Assembly (NCBI RefSeq): GCF_003002815.1
Contig: NZ_PVTF01000006.1
Coordinates: 124,001-188,000 of the forward strand
Reading direction: 5' to 3'
Source of the DNA: Umezawaea tangerina
GTDB taxonomy: Bacteria > Actinomycetota > Actinomycetes > Mycobacteriales > Pseudonocardiaceae
DNA length: 64,000 bases
The notes under the pieces were generated by a model. The model saw only the letters and a program-made list of their open reading frames with translations, had not been told where the DNA came from and did no database searches. Below are positions 17,301 through 25,883 of the stretch, piece by piece. Made by a program: the position numbers and the translations under genes. How positions within the stretch are numbered: position 1 is the stretch's first letter; each line of letters opens with the position of its first letter.

Positions 17301-20300
17301 ACGCAGGTCACCGCGGGCCACGACGTCGTGGACCTGGCGCCGTTCGACCTCGTGCCCGCCGTGGACCGGGCCGGGCTGGCCGGGGCCGTGGACGCCCACC
17401 CCGTCACGGCGTTGCAGCTCGGCCTGCTCTACCACAGCCGCGCGCACGAGAAGTCGGCCGTGTACCACGACGTCTTCCGCTACACGCTGGGAATCCGCTG
17501 GCACGGCGCGGAGTTCCGGCGCGCGTTCGCCGCGCTGGTCGCCCGGCACCCGGTGCTGCGGTCGTCGTTCGAGCTCGCCGGGACGCCGTTGCAGGTCGTG
17601 CGCGCCGAGGTGGACGGCGGGCTGGACGTCGTGGACCTGCGCGCGGTCGACCCCGCCGAGGCCGAGGTGGAGGTGCGCAAGCACGTCGAGGACCGGCGGT
17701 TCCACGACTACGAGTTCGACCGGCCGCCGCTGTACCTGTTCCGCGCGCACGTCCTCACCGACGACCGGGTGGACCTCGTGCTGAGCTTCCACCACGCGAT
17801 CCTGGACGGCTGGAGCGTGGCGAGCCTGGTCCGCGAGCTGCTCCAGGACTACCTGCACGCCACCGGGTCCGGCATCGGCCCGGTGCCCGCCGACCCGCCG
17901 CCGTCGGCCGCGCGGCACGTGCTCGACGAACGCCGGGCGCTCGCCTCGGAGGTGCCGCGCGAGTACTGGCGGAAGCTGCTGGAGGGCGCCACACCCGCGC
18001 TGCCGACCGGGTTCGGCGCGCACGCGGCACCCGGCGGCCGCGACCTCGTCGTGCGCTCGGCGTCCCTGCCCACCGGCCTGGACAAGCGGCTGCGCGCGTT
18101 CGCCCGCGAGCACGGCGTCCCGGTGAAGTCGGTGCTGTTCGCCGCGCACTGCCTGGTGCTGCGGATGTTCTGCGGGCAGGACGACCTGGTGACCGGGTTG
18201 GTCGCGCACGCCCGGCCGGAGGAGGCGGGCGCGGACCGGACGGCCGGGCTGTTCCTCAACACCCTCCCGGTGCGCCTCGACGGCACGCCCGGCACGTGGC
18301 TGGATGTCGTGCGCGAGGTGCACCGGCAGGAGGTCGCCGGGCACCCGCACCGGCACTTCCCGATCAGCGAGATCCGGCGCGACCACGGCGGACCGGTGCT
18401 GGAGACCGCGTTCAACCACGTGCACCTGCACGTCGTCGAACCCGTGCTGGCGCTGCCGGACGTGGAGCTGCTCGGGTTCGAGGTCTGGGAGGAGACCAAC
18501 TTCGCGCTGGTGGTGACCGCGTTCGTCGACCCCACCGACCAGCGGATCCGGGTGCGGGTCGACTGCGAGGCGCCGCGGTTCACCGCCGACCAGGCCGAGC
18601 TGCTGGCCCGCGCGTACATCGACCTGCTGGCCAGGGTCGTCGACCGGCCGGACGAGCCGGTCGACTTCGGGTTCCTGGCGACCGAGGAGCCGCCGCACGT
18701 GGTGCGCGAGTTCGAACGGCGGGTGGCGCAGGCGCCCGAGGCCGTCGCGCTGGTGTTCGGCGAGGACACCTGGACCTACCGCGAGCTGGACCGGGCGGCG
18801 AACCGGGTGGCCCGCAACCTGGTGGCGCGGGGCGCCCCCCGCGGCGCCCGGATCGGCGTGGCGGTGGACCGGTCGTTCGAGCTGGTCGCCGTGCTGCTGG
18901 GGATCGCGAAGGCCGGTGGCGCGTGCGTGCCGCTGGACACCGGCTACCCGGCGGCCCGGATCGCCGCCGTGGTGGAGGACGTCCGACCGTTCCGCGTCAT
19001 CGTCCACAAAGGACACGCCGGGCTCATCGCCGACCCGGCGGTCGTGCTCGACCCCGAGGTGCTGCTGACGGGCGACGGGGAGCCGGTGGCACTGGGGGTG
19101 TCACCGGACGACGCCGCCTACGTCCTGTTCACCTCGGGGTCGACCGGAACGCCGAACGGGGTGGTGATGCCGCACCGGGCGCTGGCGAACGTGGTGGAGG
19201 GCCAGAACAGGTCCGCGACCGGTGTCGTCGGCGGCCGGACGCTGCAGTACGCGCCGATCGGGTTCGACGTGTCGTTCCAGGAGGTCTTCTCCACGCTGTG
19301 CGGCGGCGGCGCGCTGGTGCTGGTGTCCGACGCGGACCGGCGCGACCCGGTGTCGTTGCTGCGCCTGGTGGACAGCGCGCGGGTCGAGCGGATCTTCCTG
19401 CCGTACGTGGCGCTCCAGCAGCTCGCCGAGGCCGCGGACGCGCTCGGCGTGGCACCGCGCGCCCTGCGGGCGGTGGTCTCCTCCGGCGAGCAGCTGCGGG
19501 TGACCGACGAGATCCGGCGGTTCTGCGCGTCCGTTCCGGGGCTGCTGCTGGAGAACCAGTACGGGCCGACCGAGACGCACGTGGCGACGACGTTCACGAT
19601 GTCGGGGAACCCGTGGGACTTCCCCGCGCTGCCCCCGATCGGCAGGCCGTTCGACGGGCTGCGGGTGCTGCTGCTCGACGAGCGGTCGCGGCCGGTCCCG
19701 GTCGGCGTCCGCGGCGAGATCCACATCGGCGGCGAGGGCCTGGCCGTCGGGTACCACGACCGGCCGGAGCTGACCGCCGACCGGTTCGTGCACGTCGACG
19801 GCGAGCGCCTGTACCGCACCGGCGACCTCGGCCTGCGACTGCCCGACGGCGACCTGGTCTGCCTGGGGCGGCGGGACACCCAGCTCAAGATCCGGGGCTA
19901 CCGGGTCGAACCGGCCGAGGTCGAGCTGGCGATCACCGCGCTCGGCGTGCACGAGGTGGCCGTGGTGGCGCGGCGGCGGGAGAACGGCGAGGCGCAGCTG
20001 GTGGCGTTCCTGGTCGGCGAGCCCGGTGACGCCGAGGAGCTGCGGACGGCGCTGCGGGCCGCGCTGCCGGAACACCTGGTGCCGTCGCACTTCGAGTGGC
20101 TGCCGAGCCTGCCGTGGACGCCGAGCGGGAAGCGCGACGACGCGGCGCTGCGGCGGATCGTACCGACAGCGGCCGTCACGACCGCGTCCGCGCCGCCGCG
20201 CGACGAGTACGAGCGGGCACTGGTCGAGGTGCTCGCCGAGCTGGTGGGCGTGCCGGAACTGGGGGTGCACGACGACTTCTTCGCGCTGGGCGGCACGTCG

Positions 20301-21257
20301 TTGACGGCGATGCGGCTGGTCGTGGTGCTGGAGAAGCGCTACGGCGTGCACATCCCGCTGTCCGCGTTCGTCACCGCGCCGACGGCGGCGGGCCTGGCCG
20401 AGCGCCTGCGGTCCGACCACGCCACCGCGCACTTCGACCCGCTGGTGCCGATCCGGGAGCACGGGAGCGGGAACCCGGTGTTCCTGGTGCACCCGATCGG
20501 CGGGAACGTCCTGTGCTACCTGCCGTTGGCCCGGCACCTGCCCGGCGACCGGCCGCTGTACGCGTTGCAGGCGGCCGGGAGCGAGCCGGGCACCGAGCCG
20601 TTGCGGACGGTGGAGGAGCTGGCCCGCGGCTACCTCGACGCGATCCGCCGGGTGCGGCCCACCGGGCCGTACCTCGTCGCGGGCTGGTCTTTCGGCGGGT
20701 TCGTGGCCGTGGAGATGGCCCGGTTGATCCGCGCGGAGGGCGACGAGGTCGAACGGCTGGTGCTGATCGACACCATCGCGCTGGCACCGGGTCCGCGCGA
20801 CGAGGTGTCCGACGACGTGCTGCTGACCTGGTTCCTGTGGGAGCTGCTGCGCGGCGACGACGTTCCGCGGCTGCCCGAGAACGACCGGTTCGACCACGCG
20901 GCCCGGCTGGCGGTCGACGCGGGTGTGCTGCCGCCGGGCAGCCCGGCGGCGGTGGTGCGGCGGCTGTTCGGGGTGTTCGCGGCGAACTGGCGGGCGGTGC
21001 TGGACTACCGGCCGGACGTGCTGGCCGAGGACGTCGCGCTCATCCGCGCCACCGCCGCGCTGCCCGGCCTGCTCGAACCGGCGCACGACGCCGCCCGCAG
21101 CCTGCACCGCGACCCCGCCAACGGGTGGGGTGGCCTGGTCGGCGGCCGCCTCGACGTCGTGGACGTGCCGGGCGACCACCTGGAGATGATGGAGGAGCCC
21201 CACGTGCGCGAGGTCGCTAACGCCCTGTCCGAGCTCATCGAGGGCGAGGACCGGTGA
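14304..21257 (+). CDS. Dimodular NRPS, C-A(Ser)-T-C-A(Pro-like)-T-TE
   Basis: A 2317-residue synthetase. C1 has H132-H-V-V-A-D-G (starter-type position); A1 core T-S-G-S-T-G-R-P-K-G is near 584; T1 phosphopantetheine Ser is S967; C2 has H1163-H-A-I-L-D-G; A2 core is near 1610; T2 Ser is S1999; TE has G-W-S-F-G-G with S2129 and a late G-D-H. Pocket residues by alignment in the head: A1 D-V-W-H-F-S-L-V-D-K, equal to the EntF serine code; A2 D-V-Q-F-V-S-Q-V-A-K, close to proline codes. A2 has P-N-G in place of P-K-G in core A3. The N-terminal C domain implies acylation of Ser by an acyl-CoA. Architecture and the following monooxygenase match PxaA/LgnB/BraB-type synthetases for pyrrolizidine or brabantamide scaffolds. 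The GTG start has a GGGGA site. Confidence 0.93.
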   Translation: MTRSARIPLTAAQRDIWAAASHLPHLAQHNSIALDRLTGDVDVAVLRACLARALDRNDALRLRFDEHDGVPHQWPDPEPAPAEVVELADRDACDAWVDAVFHRPFPLRGGPVVRAALLVEGTAAVHVCIAAHHVVADGWALHQALCQVLDDYSHVVRTGEPLTFPTRSYLPFVDRECRYRESADFEADRDFYRGFLAGVEPVLFPRKAMSGARTTARHRFVLPGALIDRIRAGGHSPFTAVTAAFAAYLARVHGADEVVLGVPSLNRRTFADKQTVGQFASTLPLRLPVPGDRTLRDLATEVRTRTYGLKRRDRLSLGDLLRALPAGSPRQLFDVTVSYMRYPGRAAIPGVARDMAGVGHSHDQDALAVVLTEFDDTADVVVDLDYACDVFDADFPVEAMARHVYALLVGGLAEPEPVLAALPMLTSAERDRLVDADAPSVPVDDRTLHELISEQVAREPGRTAVLGDSPMTYAELDVRADRVAAGLRATGVGRDDRVAVLLNRGRPLLVALLGILKAGAAYVPLDRGYPEDRLRFMLADSGAKVVLVDGPTSLDGPLVRRVDDLTGTCDGVATDPGGLAYVIYTSGSTGRPKGVAVEHRSVVNRLEWMQRRYPLDEHDVLLQKTPVSFDVSVWELFWWALAGARLALLEPGGEKDPLAVLRAVDRHGVTVVHFVPSMLGPFLDQVEADPARARSLRRVFCSGEALSPALVERFYRVLGGARLVNLYGPTEATVDVSFHDCVPGPRVPIGRAIDNIRLYVLDRYGFPQPAGAPGELCVSGIGVARGYLDRPALTATRFVADPFAPGRRMYRTGDVARWLADGTLEYLGRGDGQVKIRGNRVELGEVRDRLASCPGVRDAVVVDRWTAHGARLVGYYVADQDVDHAREHLAKALPDFMVPAHLVRIDRIPLTPNGKADRAALPDPTHQTVDDPPTTAVEAALVAVWAEVLGVPSVGVHTDYASLGGDSILSLRIRAEAAKRGLHFSLSDLVAHPTVAALATQVTAGHDVVDLAPFDLVPAVDRAGLAGAVDAHPVTALQLGLLYHSRAHEKSAVYHDVFRYTLGIRWHGAEFRRAFAALVARHPVLRSSFELAGTPLQVVRAEVDGGLDVVDLRAVDPAEAEVEVRKHVEDRRFHDYEFDRPPLYLFRAHVLTDDRVDLVLSFHHAILDGWSVASLVRELLQDYLHATGSGIGPVPADPPPSAARHVLDERRALASEVPREYWRKLLEGATPALPTGFGAHAAPGGRDLVVRSASLPTGLDKRLRAFAREHGVPVKSVLFAAHCLVLRMFCGQDDLVTGLVAHARPEEAGADRTAGLFLNTLPVRLDGTPGTWLDVVREVHRQEVAGHPHRHFPISEIRRDHGGPVLETAFNHVHLHVVEPVLALPDVELLGFEVWEETNFALVVTAFVDPTDQRIRVRVDCEAPRFTADQAELLARAYIDLLARVVDRPDEPVDFGFLATEEPPHVVREFERRVAQAPEAVALVFGEDTWTYRELDRAANRVARNLVARGAPRGARIGVAVDRSFELVAVLLGIAKAGGACVPLDTGYPAARIAAVVEDVRPFRVIVHKGHAGLIADPAVVLDPEVLLTGDGEPVALGVSPDDAAYVLFTSGSTGTPNGVVMPHRALANVVEGQNRSATGVVGGRTLQYAPIGFDVSFQEVFSTLCGGGALVLVSDADRRDPVSLLRLVDSARVERIFLPYVALQQLAEAADALGVAPRALRAVVSSGEQLRVTDEIRRFCASVPGLLLENQYGPTETHVATTFTMSGNPWDFPALPPIGRPFDGLRVLLLDERSRPVPVGVRGEIHIGGEGLAVGYHDRPELTADRFVHVDGERLYRTGDLGLRLPDGDLVCLGRRDTQLKIRGYRVEPAEVELAITALGVHEVAVVARRRENGEAQLVAFLVGEPGDAEELRTALRAALPEHLVPSHFEWLPSLPWTPSGKRDDAALRRIVPTAAVTTASAPPRDEYERALVEVLAELVGVPELGVHDDFFALGGTSLTAMRLVVVLEKRYGVHIPLSAFVTAPTAAGLAERLRSDHATAHFDPLVPIREHGSGNPVFLVHPIGGNVLCYLPLARHLPGDRPLYALQAAGSEPGTEPLRTVEELARGYLDAIRRVRPTGPYLVAGWSFGGFVAVEMARLIRAEGDEVERLVLIDTIALAPGPRDEVSDDVLLTWFLWELLRGDDVPRLPENDRFDHAARLAVDAGVLPPGSPAAVVRRLFGVFAANWRAVLDYRPDVLAEDVALIRATAALPGLLEPAHDAARSLHRDPANGWGGLVGGRLDVVDVPGDHLEMMEEPHVREVANALSELIEGEDR

Positions 21258-22405
21258 CCAGGGTGGTCGTCGTCGGCGCGGGCATCGGCGGGCTGGTCGC
21301 CGCCGTCGCCCTGCGCCGCGTCGGGATCGACGTCGAGGTGTACGAGCGGTCGCCCGAGCCGCGGGTCGAGGGCACCGGGCTGTCGATCATGAGCAACGCC
21401 GTCGCGGCGCTGCGCGGGCACGGCGTCGAGCTGGCGCTGGAGGACCGCGGCCGGGCCATCGAGTCGTTCCACCTCAACACTTTCGACGGCCGTCCGATCA
21501 GGGCGGTGCCGGTGAGGTCGATCGGCGACCGGCTCGGCGCGCCCAGCGTGTGCGTGCACCGGGCCGACCTCCAGCAGGCGCTGCTGGAGGCCGCGGGCGA
21601 CTGCCCGATCGCGGTCGGCGCCGTGGCGACCGGGTTCACCGCCGACGGCGACGGCGTGCGGGTGGACTTCGCCGACGGCCGGGTGGCCCGCGGCGACGTG
21701 CTGATCGGGGCGGACGGGTTCCACTCGGCGGTGCGCGGGCAGCTCGTCGGGCCGGAGACGCCCCGTGACGCGGGGTACGCGTGCTGGCTCGCGACGATCC
21801 CGTTCGCGCACAAGGCGTTGCCCGCCGGGCACGTGGCGCACTACTGGGGGCGCGGCAGCCGGTTCGGGCTCGTCGACATCGGGCACGGCCGCGCCTACTG
21901 GTGGGGCACCAGGAACAACACCACCTGGGACGGCACCAAGGAGCAGGTCCTGCGCGCGTGCGACGGGTGGGCCGACGAGGTGCGCGCCGCGGTCGAGGCC
22001 ACCCCCGTGGAGGCGATCGTCGGACTGGCCGCGCGCGACCGGCCGTTCCTGCGGACGTGGGGCGACGGCCCGGTGACGCTGCTCGGCGACGCCGCGCACC
22101 CGATGCTGACGAGCCTGGGCCAGGGCGCCGGGATGGCCGTCGAGGACGGCGTGGTGCTCGCCCGCTGCCTGGCAGGCGCCACCGACCCGCGGCAGGCGTT
22201 GCGGCGCTACGAGGACGAGCGCCGGGCGCGCACCCGGCGGATGGTCCGGACCTCCCGCGCGCTGAGCCGCTTCGAGCAGGCCGAACGACCGTGGGCGCGG
22301 CTCGTGCGCGACGCGGCGTTCCGGTGGATGCCGGAACCGCTGCTGCACCGGCAGAACGCGTCCGCCATGACCTTCCCCGCCACGACAGGAACGAGGAGCA
22401 CGTGA
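21254..22405 (+). CDS. FAD-dependent monooxygenase (ring-contracting type)
   Basis: A 383-residue group A flavoprotein monooxygenase. It has the dinucleotide-binding G-A-G-I-G-G (8-13), the D-G motif G-A-D-G-F-H-S-A-V-R near 155, and the G-D motif L-L-G-D-A-A-H-P-M near 280 with G-Q-G-A-G-M-A-V-E-D. Its GTG overlaps the NRPS stop (GTGA), so the two are translationally coupled. In pyrrolizidine alkaloid clusters a single such enzyme (PxaB, LgnC) performs a Baeyer-Villiger-like oxidation and ring contraction of the NRPS-released bicycle, and BraC acts similarly in brabantamide. This assignment rests on gene order and family. A plain aromatic or amine hydroxylase is the alternative. Confidence 0.9.
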   Translation: MTRVVVVGAGIGGLVAAVALRRVGIDVEVYERSPEPRVEGTGLSIMSNAVAALRGHGVELALEDRGRAIESFHLNTFDGRPIRAVPVRSIGDRLGAPSVCVHRADLQQALLEAAGDCPIAVGAVATGFTADGDGVRVDFADGRVARGDVLIGADGFHSAVRGQLVGPETPRDAGYACWLATIPFAHKALPAGHVAHYWGRGSRFGLVDIGHGRAYWWGTRNNTTWDGTKEQVLRACDGWADEVRAAVEATPVEAIVGLAARDRPFLRTWGDGPVTLLGDAAHPMLTSLGQGAGMAVEDGVVLARCLAGATDPRQALRRYEDERRARTRRMVRTSRALSRFEQAERPWARLVRDAAFRWMPEPLLHRQNASAMTFPATTGTRST

Positions 22406-23712
22406 CCGAGGTCAACCGGCCGCTGAGCCCGGTCGAGCGGTGGTACTGGATCGCCGACCGGCTCTCGCCGCTCAACGTCGTCGCCCGCGTCCGGGTCCGC
22501 GGACCGCTGTCGCCGCGAGCGGTCCGCGCCGGGCTCGACGCGGTGCAGGGCCGACACCCGTTGCTGCGCACCACGATCGTCGCCGACGCGGCGGACGCGA
22601 ACCCCGAGTTCGTCGCCACCACCGGAATCCCCATCCCGCTGCGGGTCGTCGACGGGGACACCCGCTGGGAGCACGAGGTCGACGAGCGCGAGCTGGTCGA
22701 CCGCGTCGACGTGGCCACCGGTCCGCTGTGCCGCGCGGTCCTGCTCGACCACGGCGACGACACGCACGACCTGCTCCTCACGGTGTCGCACTGCGTCTCC
22801 GACGCGGTCACCGCGCTGGCGCTGCTGCGGGAGCTGCTGGAGTTCGCGGCCGAGCCGGGGTCCGCCGTCCCGCTGGCGCCGCTGCCCGCGCCGGAGGACA
22901 TGTTCCCGGCCAGGCAGCGGGCACTGGGCGGCGCGCTGGGCATCGCCTCGCGCGTGCTGCCCGACCAGCGGCGGTTGCGGCGCAACACGTTGCGCCGCCT
23001 GGTGCCCACCGAGGTCGTGCCCGACGAGCGGCGGCGGTCGCGGTTCGTGCACCGGGCGCTGGACTTCGCGCGGCTCGACGCGCTGTCGCGGTCGTGCAAG
23101 CGGGAGGGCGCGACGGTGCACGGCGCGCTCGCCGCGGCCATGGTCACCGCGGTCGCGCGGGACGCGCGGGTGGCCAAGCGGTGCGCGTTCGCGATCGGCT
23201 CCCCCGTCGACTTCCGCGGCGAGCTGGCCCAACCGGTGTCCAACCGCGACGTGGGCGCGTACATCGCGACCGTGCCGTCGTTCGTCGACTACGAACCGGG
23301 GGAACCGTTCTGGGACATGGCGAGGGCGGTCAGCCGGGACGTGGCCCGGCGCAAGCGGCGCGGCGACCACTTCGCCGTGATCAACCTGCTGCGCTGGGTC
23401 TGCCCCGACGACGTCCCCGGCAGCGCCTCGTTCCGCGAGCTGGTCGAGGCGCAGGGGCCGGGGAACCTGTGCCTGTCCAACATCGGCCGCTACCACTTCC
23501 CCGACGCGATCGGGCCGTGGCGGCTGTCGGAGGCGCAGTTCGTCGCGGGACCGTCGATCAGCGGCTACCTCGTGGCGACCGTCAACACCAGCCACGACCA
23601 GCTGTCGTGGAACTTCTCCTACGTCGACGACGCGGTGCCGACCGAGCGCGCCGAGCGCATCGCCACCGCCAGCGTCGACATCCTGCTCTCGGCACTGGAG
23701 GGGACGTCGTGA
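22402..23712 (+). CDS. Condensation-fold acyltransferase (PapA5-like)
   Basis: A 436-residue free-standing member of the condensation/acyltransferase superfamily. It starts P-L-S-P-V-E-R-W-Y-W like PapA5 and wax-ester-type enzymes. The catalytic His is H130 in H-C-V-S-D, matching H-x-x-x-D; the final Gly of the NRPS motif is Ala. The C-terminal half has the D-F-R and N-F-S-Y strands of the fold. It transfers acyl groups from CoA or carrier proteins to an alcohol or amine. The GTG overlaps the monooxygenase stop with GAGGAG upstream. It probably esterifies or amidates the bicyclic product, or loads the acyl chain; which one is not decidable here. Confidence 0.85.
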   Translation: MTEVNRPLSPVERWYWIADRLSPLNVVARVRVRGPLSPRAVRAGLDAVQGRHPLLRTTIVADAADANPEFVATTGIPIPLRVVDGDTRWEHEVDERELVDRVDVATGPLCRAVLLDHGDDTHDLLLTVSHCVSDAVTALALLRELLEFAAEPGSAVPLAPLPAPEDMFPARQRALGGALGIASRVLPDQRRLRRNTLRRLVPTEVVPDERRRSRFVHRALDFARLDALSRSCKREGATVHGALAAAMVTAVARDARVAKRCAFAIGSPVDFRGELAQPVSNRDVGAYIATVPSFVDYEPGEPFWDMARAVSRDVARRKRRGDHFAVINLLRWVCPDDVPGSASFRELVEAQGPGNLCLSNIGRYHFPDAIGPWRLSEAQFVAGPSISGYLVATVNTSHDQLSWNFSYVDDAVPTERAERIATASVDILLSALEGTS

Positions 23713-24572
23713 GGATCTCACCGGACGACCGGTCGGTCGTCGTCACCGGGGCGTCGTCCGGGCTCGGCAAGGCGTGCGCCCTGCACCTGGACCGGCTCGG
23801 CTACCAGGTGTTCGCCGGGGTCCGGCGCGAGTCCGACGGCGACATCCTGGTCGCCGCCTCGACCTCCGGCAGGCTGCGCCCGGTCCTGCTGGACGTGACC
23901 GACCAGGCGACCGTGCGGGCGGCGGTGAAGACCGTCGGCCACGAGCTGTGGGGACTGGTCAACAACGCGGGCGTGTGCGTGCCGGGGCCGGTGGAATGCC
24001 TGAGCCCGCAACGGCTGCGCGACCAGCTGGAGATCAACGTGGTGGGCGCGGCGACCGTGACGAGCGCGTTCCTGCCGCTGCTGCGGGAGGCCTCCGGGCG
24101 GGTCGTCAACGTCAGCTCCGGCCTCGGCCGGATCGCCTCGCCCTACCTCGGCGCGTACGCGGCGTCCCAGTTCGCCAAGGAAGGGCTCAGCGACGCGCTG
24201 CGGCGCGAGCTGCGGCCGTTCGGCGTGGCGGTGTCGGTCGTGCAGCCCGGCGCGATCATGACGCCGATCTGGACCAAGCTCGCCGCGCAGGGCGACGACC
24301 TGCTCGACACCGCCGACGCGGACGTCGCCGACCTCTACCGGGTGCCGTTCCGGCACTTCCTGGCCACCAACGACAAGCGCGCGCGGCGCAGCGGGACCAT
24401 GCCGGACGACTTCGCCAGGACCGTGGCGCGGGCGCTCGACGCGCGCCGCCCGAGGTCCCGCTACCAGGTCGGCCCGGACGCCCGCGCGGGCAGCGTGCTG
24501 TACCGGCTGCTCCCCGACTCCCTGCTCGACCTCGTGTTCGCGAAAGCCGCATCACCCGGAGGCCACCGATGA
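23709..24572 (+). CDS. SDR oxidoreductase with YxxxQ instead of YxxxK
   Basis: A 287-residue classical SDR of the retinol-dehydrogenase/11-beta-HSD-like group. T-G-A-S-S-G-L-G binds the cofactor near residue 10, V-N-N-A-G is near 85, and the Ser strand N-V-S-S-G is near 135. The catalytic tetrad position reads Y150-A-A-S-Q154, so the usual Lys is replaced by Gln (codon cag, clearly read). Another Lys follows three residues later. It may be a weak or altered catalyst, or may act with a shifted Lys. The GTG start overlaps the acyltransferase stop, so it belongs to the NRPS operon. Reduction or oxidation of the alkaloid core is inferred. Confidence 0.88.
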   Translation: MRISPDDRSVVVTGASSGLGKACALHLDRLGYQVFAGVRRESDGDILVAASTSGRLRPVLLDVTDQATVRAAVKTVGHELWGLVNNAGVCVPGPVECLSPQRLRDQLEINVVGAATVTSAFLPLLREASGRVVNVSSGLGRIASPYLGAYAASQFAKEGLSDALRRELRPFGVAVSVVQPGAIMTPIWTKLAAQGDDLLDTADADVADLYRVPFRHFLATNDKRARRSGTMPDDFARTVARALDARRPRSRYQVGPDARAGSVLYRLLPDSLLDLVFAKAASPGGHR

Positions 24573-25855
24573 CCACGTCGTTCGCGCAGTCCCTGCGCCT
24601 GCGCGCCATGCTGCTGGGGTTCAAGGCGGTGACCAAGCCGCTCGCGTGGCGCGGCGACCCGATGGCCCGGATCCTCACCGCGGGCCGCGACACCGACCCG
24701 TACCCGTTCTACGAGCACGCCCGGTCGCTCGGGGACCTGAGCCGCAGCGGGCTGGGCATGTACGTGTCGGCGTCGCACCGGGTCAGCGACTCGGTGCTGC
24801 GCGACCCGCGGTTCGGCGTGGACACGCGGGCGTCGCTGATGGACATGAAGAAGCTGCTGCTCGACACCTGGGGCAAGCGGCCCATCCACCCGGTCGACGA
24901 CTCGTTCATCGCCCTCGACCCGCCCCGGCACACCCGGCTGCGCCGCACCGTGGCGCCTTGGTTCACCCCCCGCGCGCTGCGCGACCTGACGCCGTTGGTG
25001 GAGAAGGTCGTCGGGGAGTTCCTGGACGAGGTCGAGGGCCGCGACCAGTGGGAGCTGATGGACGACTTCGCCTCCCGCATCCCGATCCGGATCATCTGCG
25101 AGATGTTCGGCATCCCCGAGATCGACTACGCGCGGTTCATCCGCTGGGGCACTGTGCTCGGCGCGACCCTCGACGGCATCCGGTCCGCCGCCGAGCTCGC
25201 CCGCGTCCGCGCCGCGCTGGTCGACCTGGAGGCGTTCTTCGTCGACCTGGTCGACGGACGGCGGCGCAACCTCGGCGACGACCTGGTCAGCAGCGTGATC
25301 AGGGCGCAGTCGGACTCGGACGAGTTCCTCCGCGAGGACCTGCTGGCGACGTGCGAGCTGCTGATGATGGCCGGGTACGAGACCACGCTGAACCTGATCG
25401 GCAACGCCGGGTTGGCGCTGCTCACGCACCCAGGGGCCCGCGAGCGGGTGATCACCTCGCCGGAGTCGGCCGAGAACGCCGTCGAGGAGGTCCTGCGCTG
25501 GGACTCCTCGGTGCAGTACACCGTCCGCGCGACCACCGAACCGCTCACCCTGGAGGGCGTCGACCTGCCCACCGGCTCCCTCGTCGTCCTGCTGCTCGCC
25601 GGCGCCAACCGCGACCCGGACGTCTTCCCCCACCCCGACGTGCTCGACCTGGACCGCCCGAACAGCCGCGACCACCTGTCGTTCTCCTCCGGGATCCACT
25701 ACTGCGTCGGCGCCGGACTGGCCAGGCTGGAGGCCGCCGTCGGCATGCGGATGCTGTTCCAGCGCTACCCCGACCTGCGCATCAGCGGGCCCGTCGTGCG
25801 ACGGCGCTCGCGCAACATCCGGGGGGCGCTGAGCATCCCGGTGTCGCCGCGGTGA
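24569..25855 (+). CDS. Cytochrome P450 (NRPS operon)
   Basis: A 428-residue P450 ending the NRPS operon, with ATGA overlap to the SDR stop. The I-helix motif is M-A-G-Y-E-T-T, the K-helix E-x-x-R is in E-E-V-L-R-W, and the heme loop F-S-S-G-I-H-Y-C-V-G has proximal C379. A PERF-like D-L-D-R-P precedes it. The N-terminal 35 residues are basic and moderately hydrophobic but not a clear membrane anchor. It differs from the left-operon P450 in length and motif detail, so the two are not a recent duplication. A hydroxylating or desaturating tailoring step is inferred. Confidence 0.92.
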   Translation: MTTSFAQSLRLRAMLLGFKAVTKPLAWRGDPMARILTAGRDTDPYPFYEHARSLGDLSRSGLGMYVSASHRVSDSVLRDPRFGVDTRASLMDMKKLLLDTWGKRPIHPVDDSFIALDPPRHTRLRRTVAPWFTPRALRDLTPLVEKVVGEFLDEVEGRDQWELMDDFASRIPIRIICEMFGIPEIDYARFIRWGTVLGATLDGIRSAAELARVRAALVDLEAFFVDLVDGRRRNLGDDLVSSVIRAQSDSDEFLREDLLATCELLMMAGYETTLNLIGNAGLALLTHPGARERVITSPESAENAVEEVLRWDSSVQYTVRATTEPLTLEGVDLPTGSLVVLLLAGANRDPDVFPHPDVLDLDRPNSRDHLSFSSGIHYCVGAGLARLEAAVGMRMLFQRYPDLRISGPVVRRRSRNIRGALSIPVSPR

Positions 25856-25883
25856 GGCCTTGACGGAGGTCAGCGGGCTAATT

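Noticed and set aside
14175-19016. Open minus-strand frame extending the WD40 regulator upstream through the NRPS gene
   Set aside because: It runs antisense to the well-supported NRPS frame, has the composition of a GC-rich shadow, and the true start with HTH lies at 14174.
22440-23708. Open plus-strand frame before the SDR, giving a 710-residue product
   Set aside because: It overlaps the acyltransferase in another frame and is Arg/Ala/Gly-rich noise; the SDR starts at the GTG overlapping the upstream stop.
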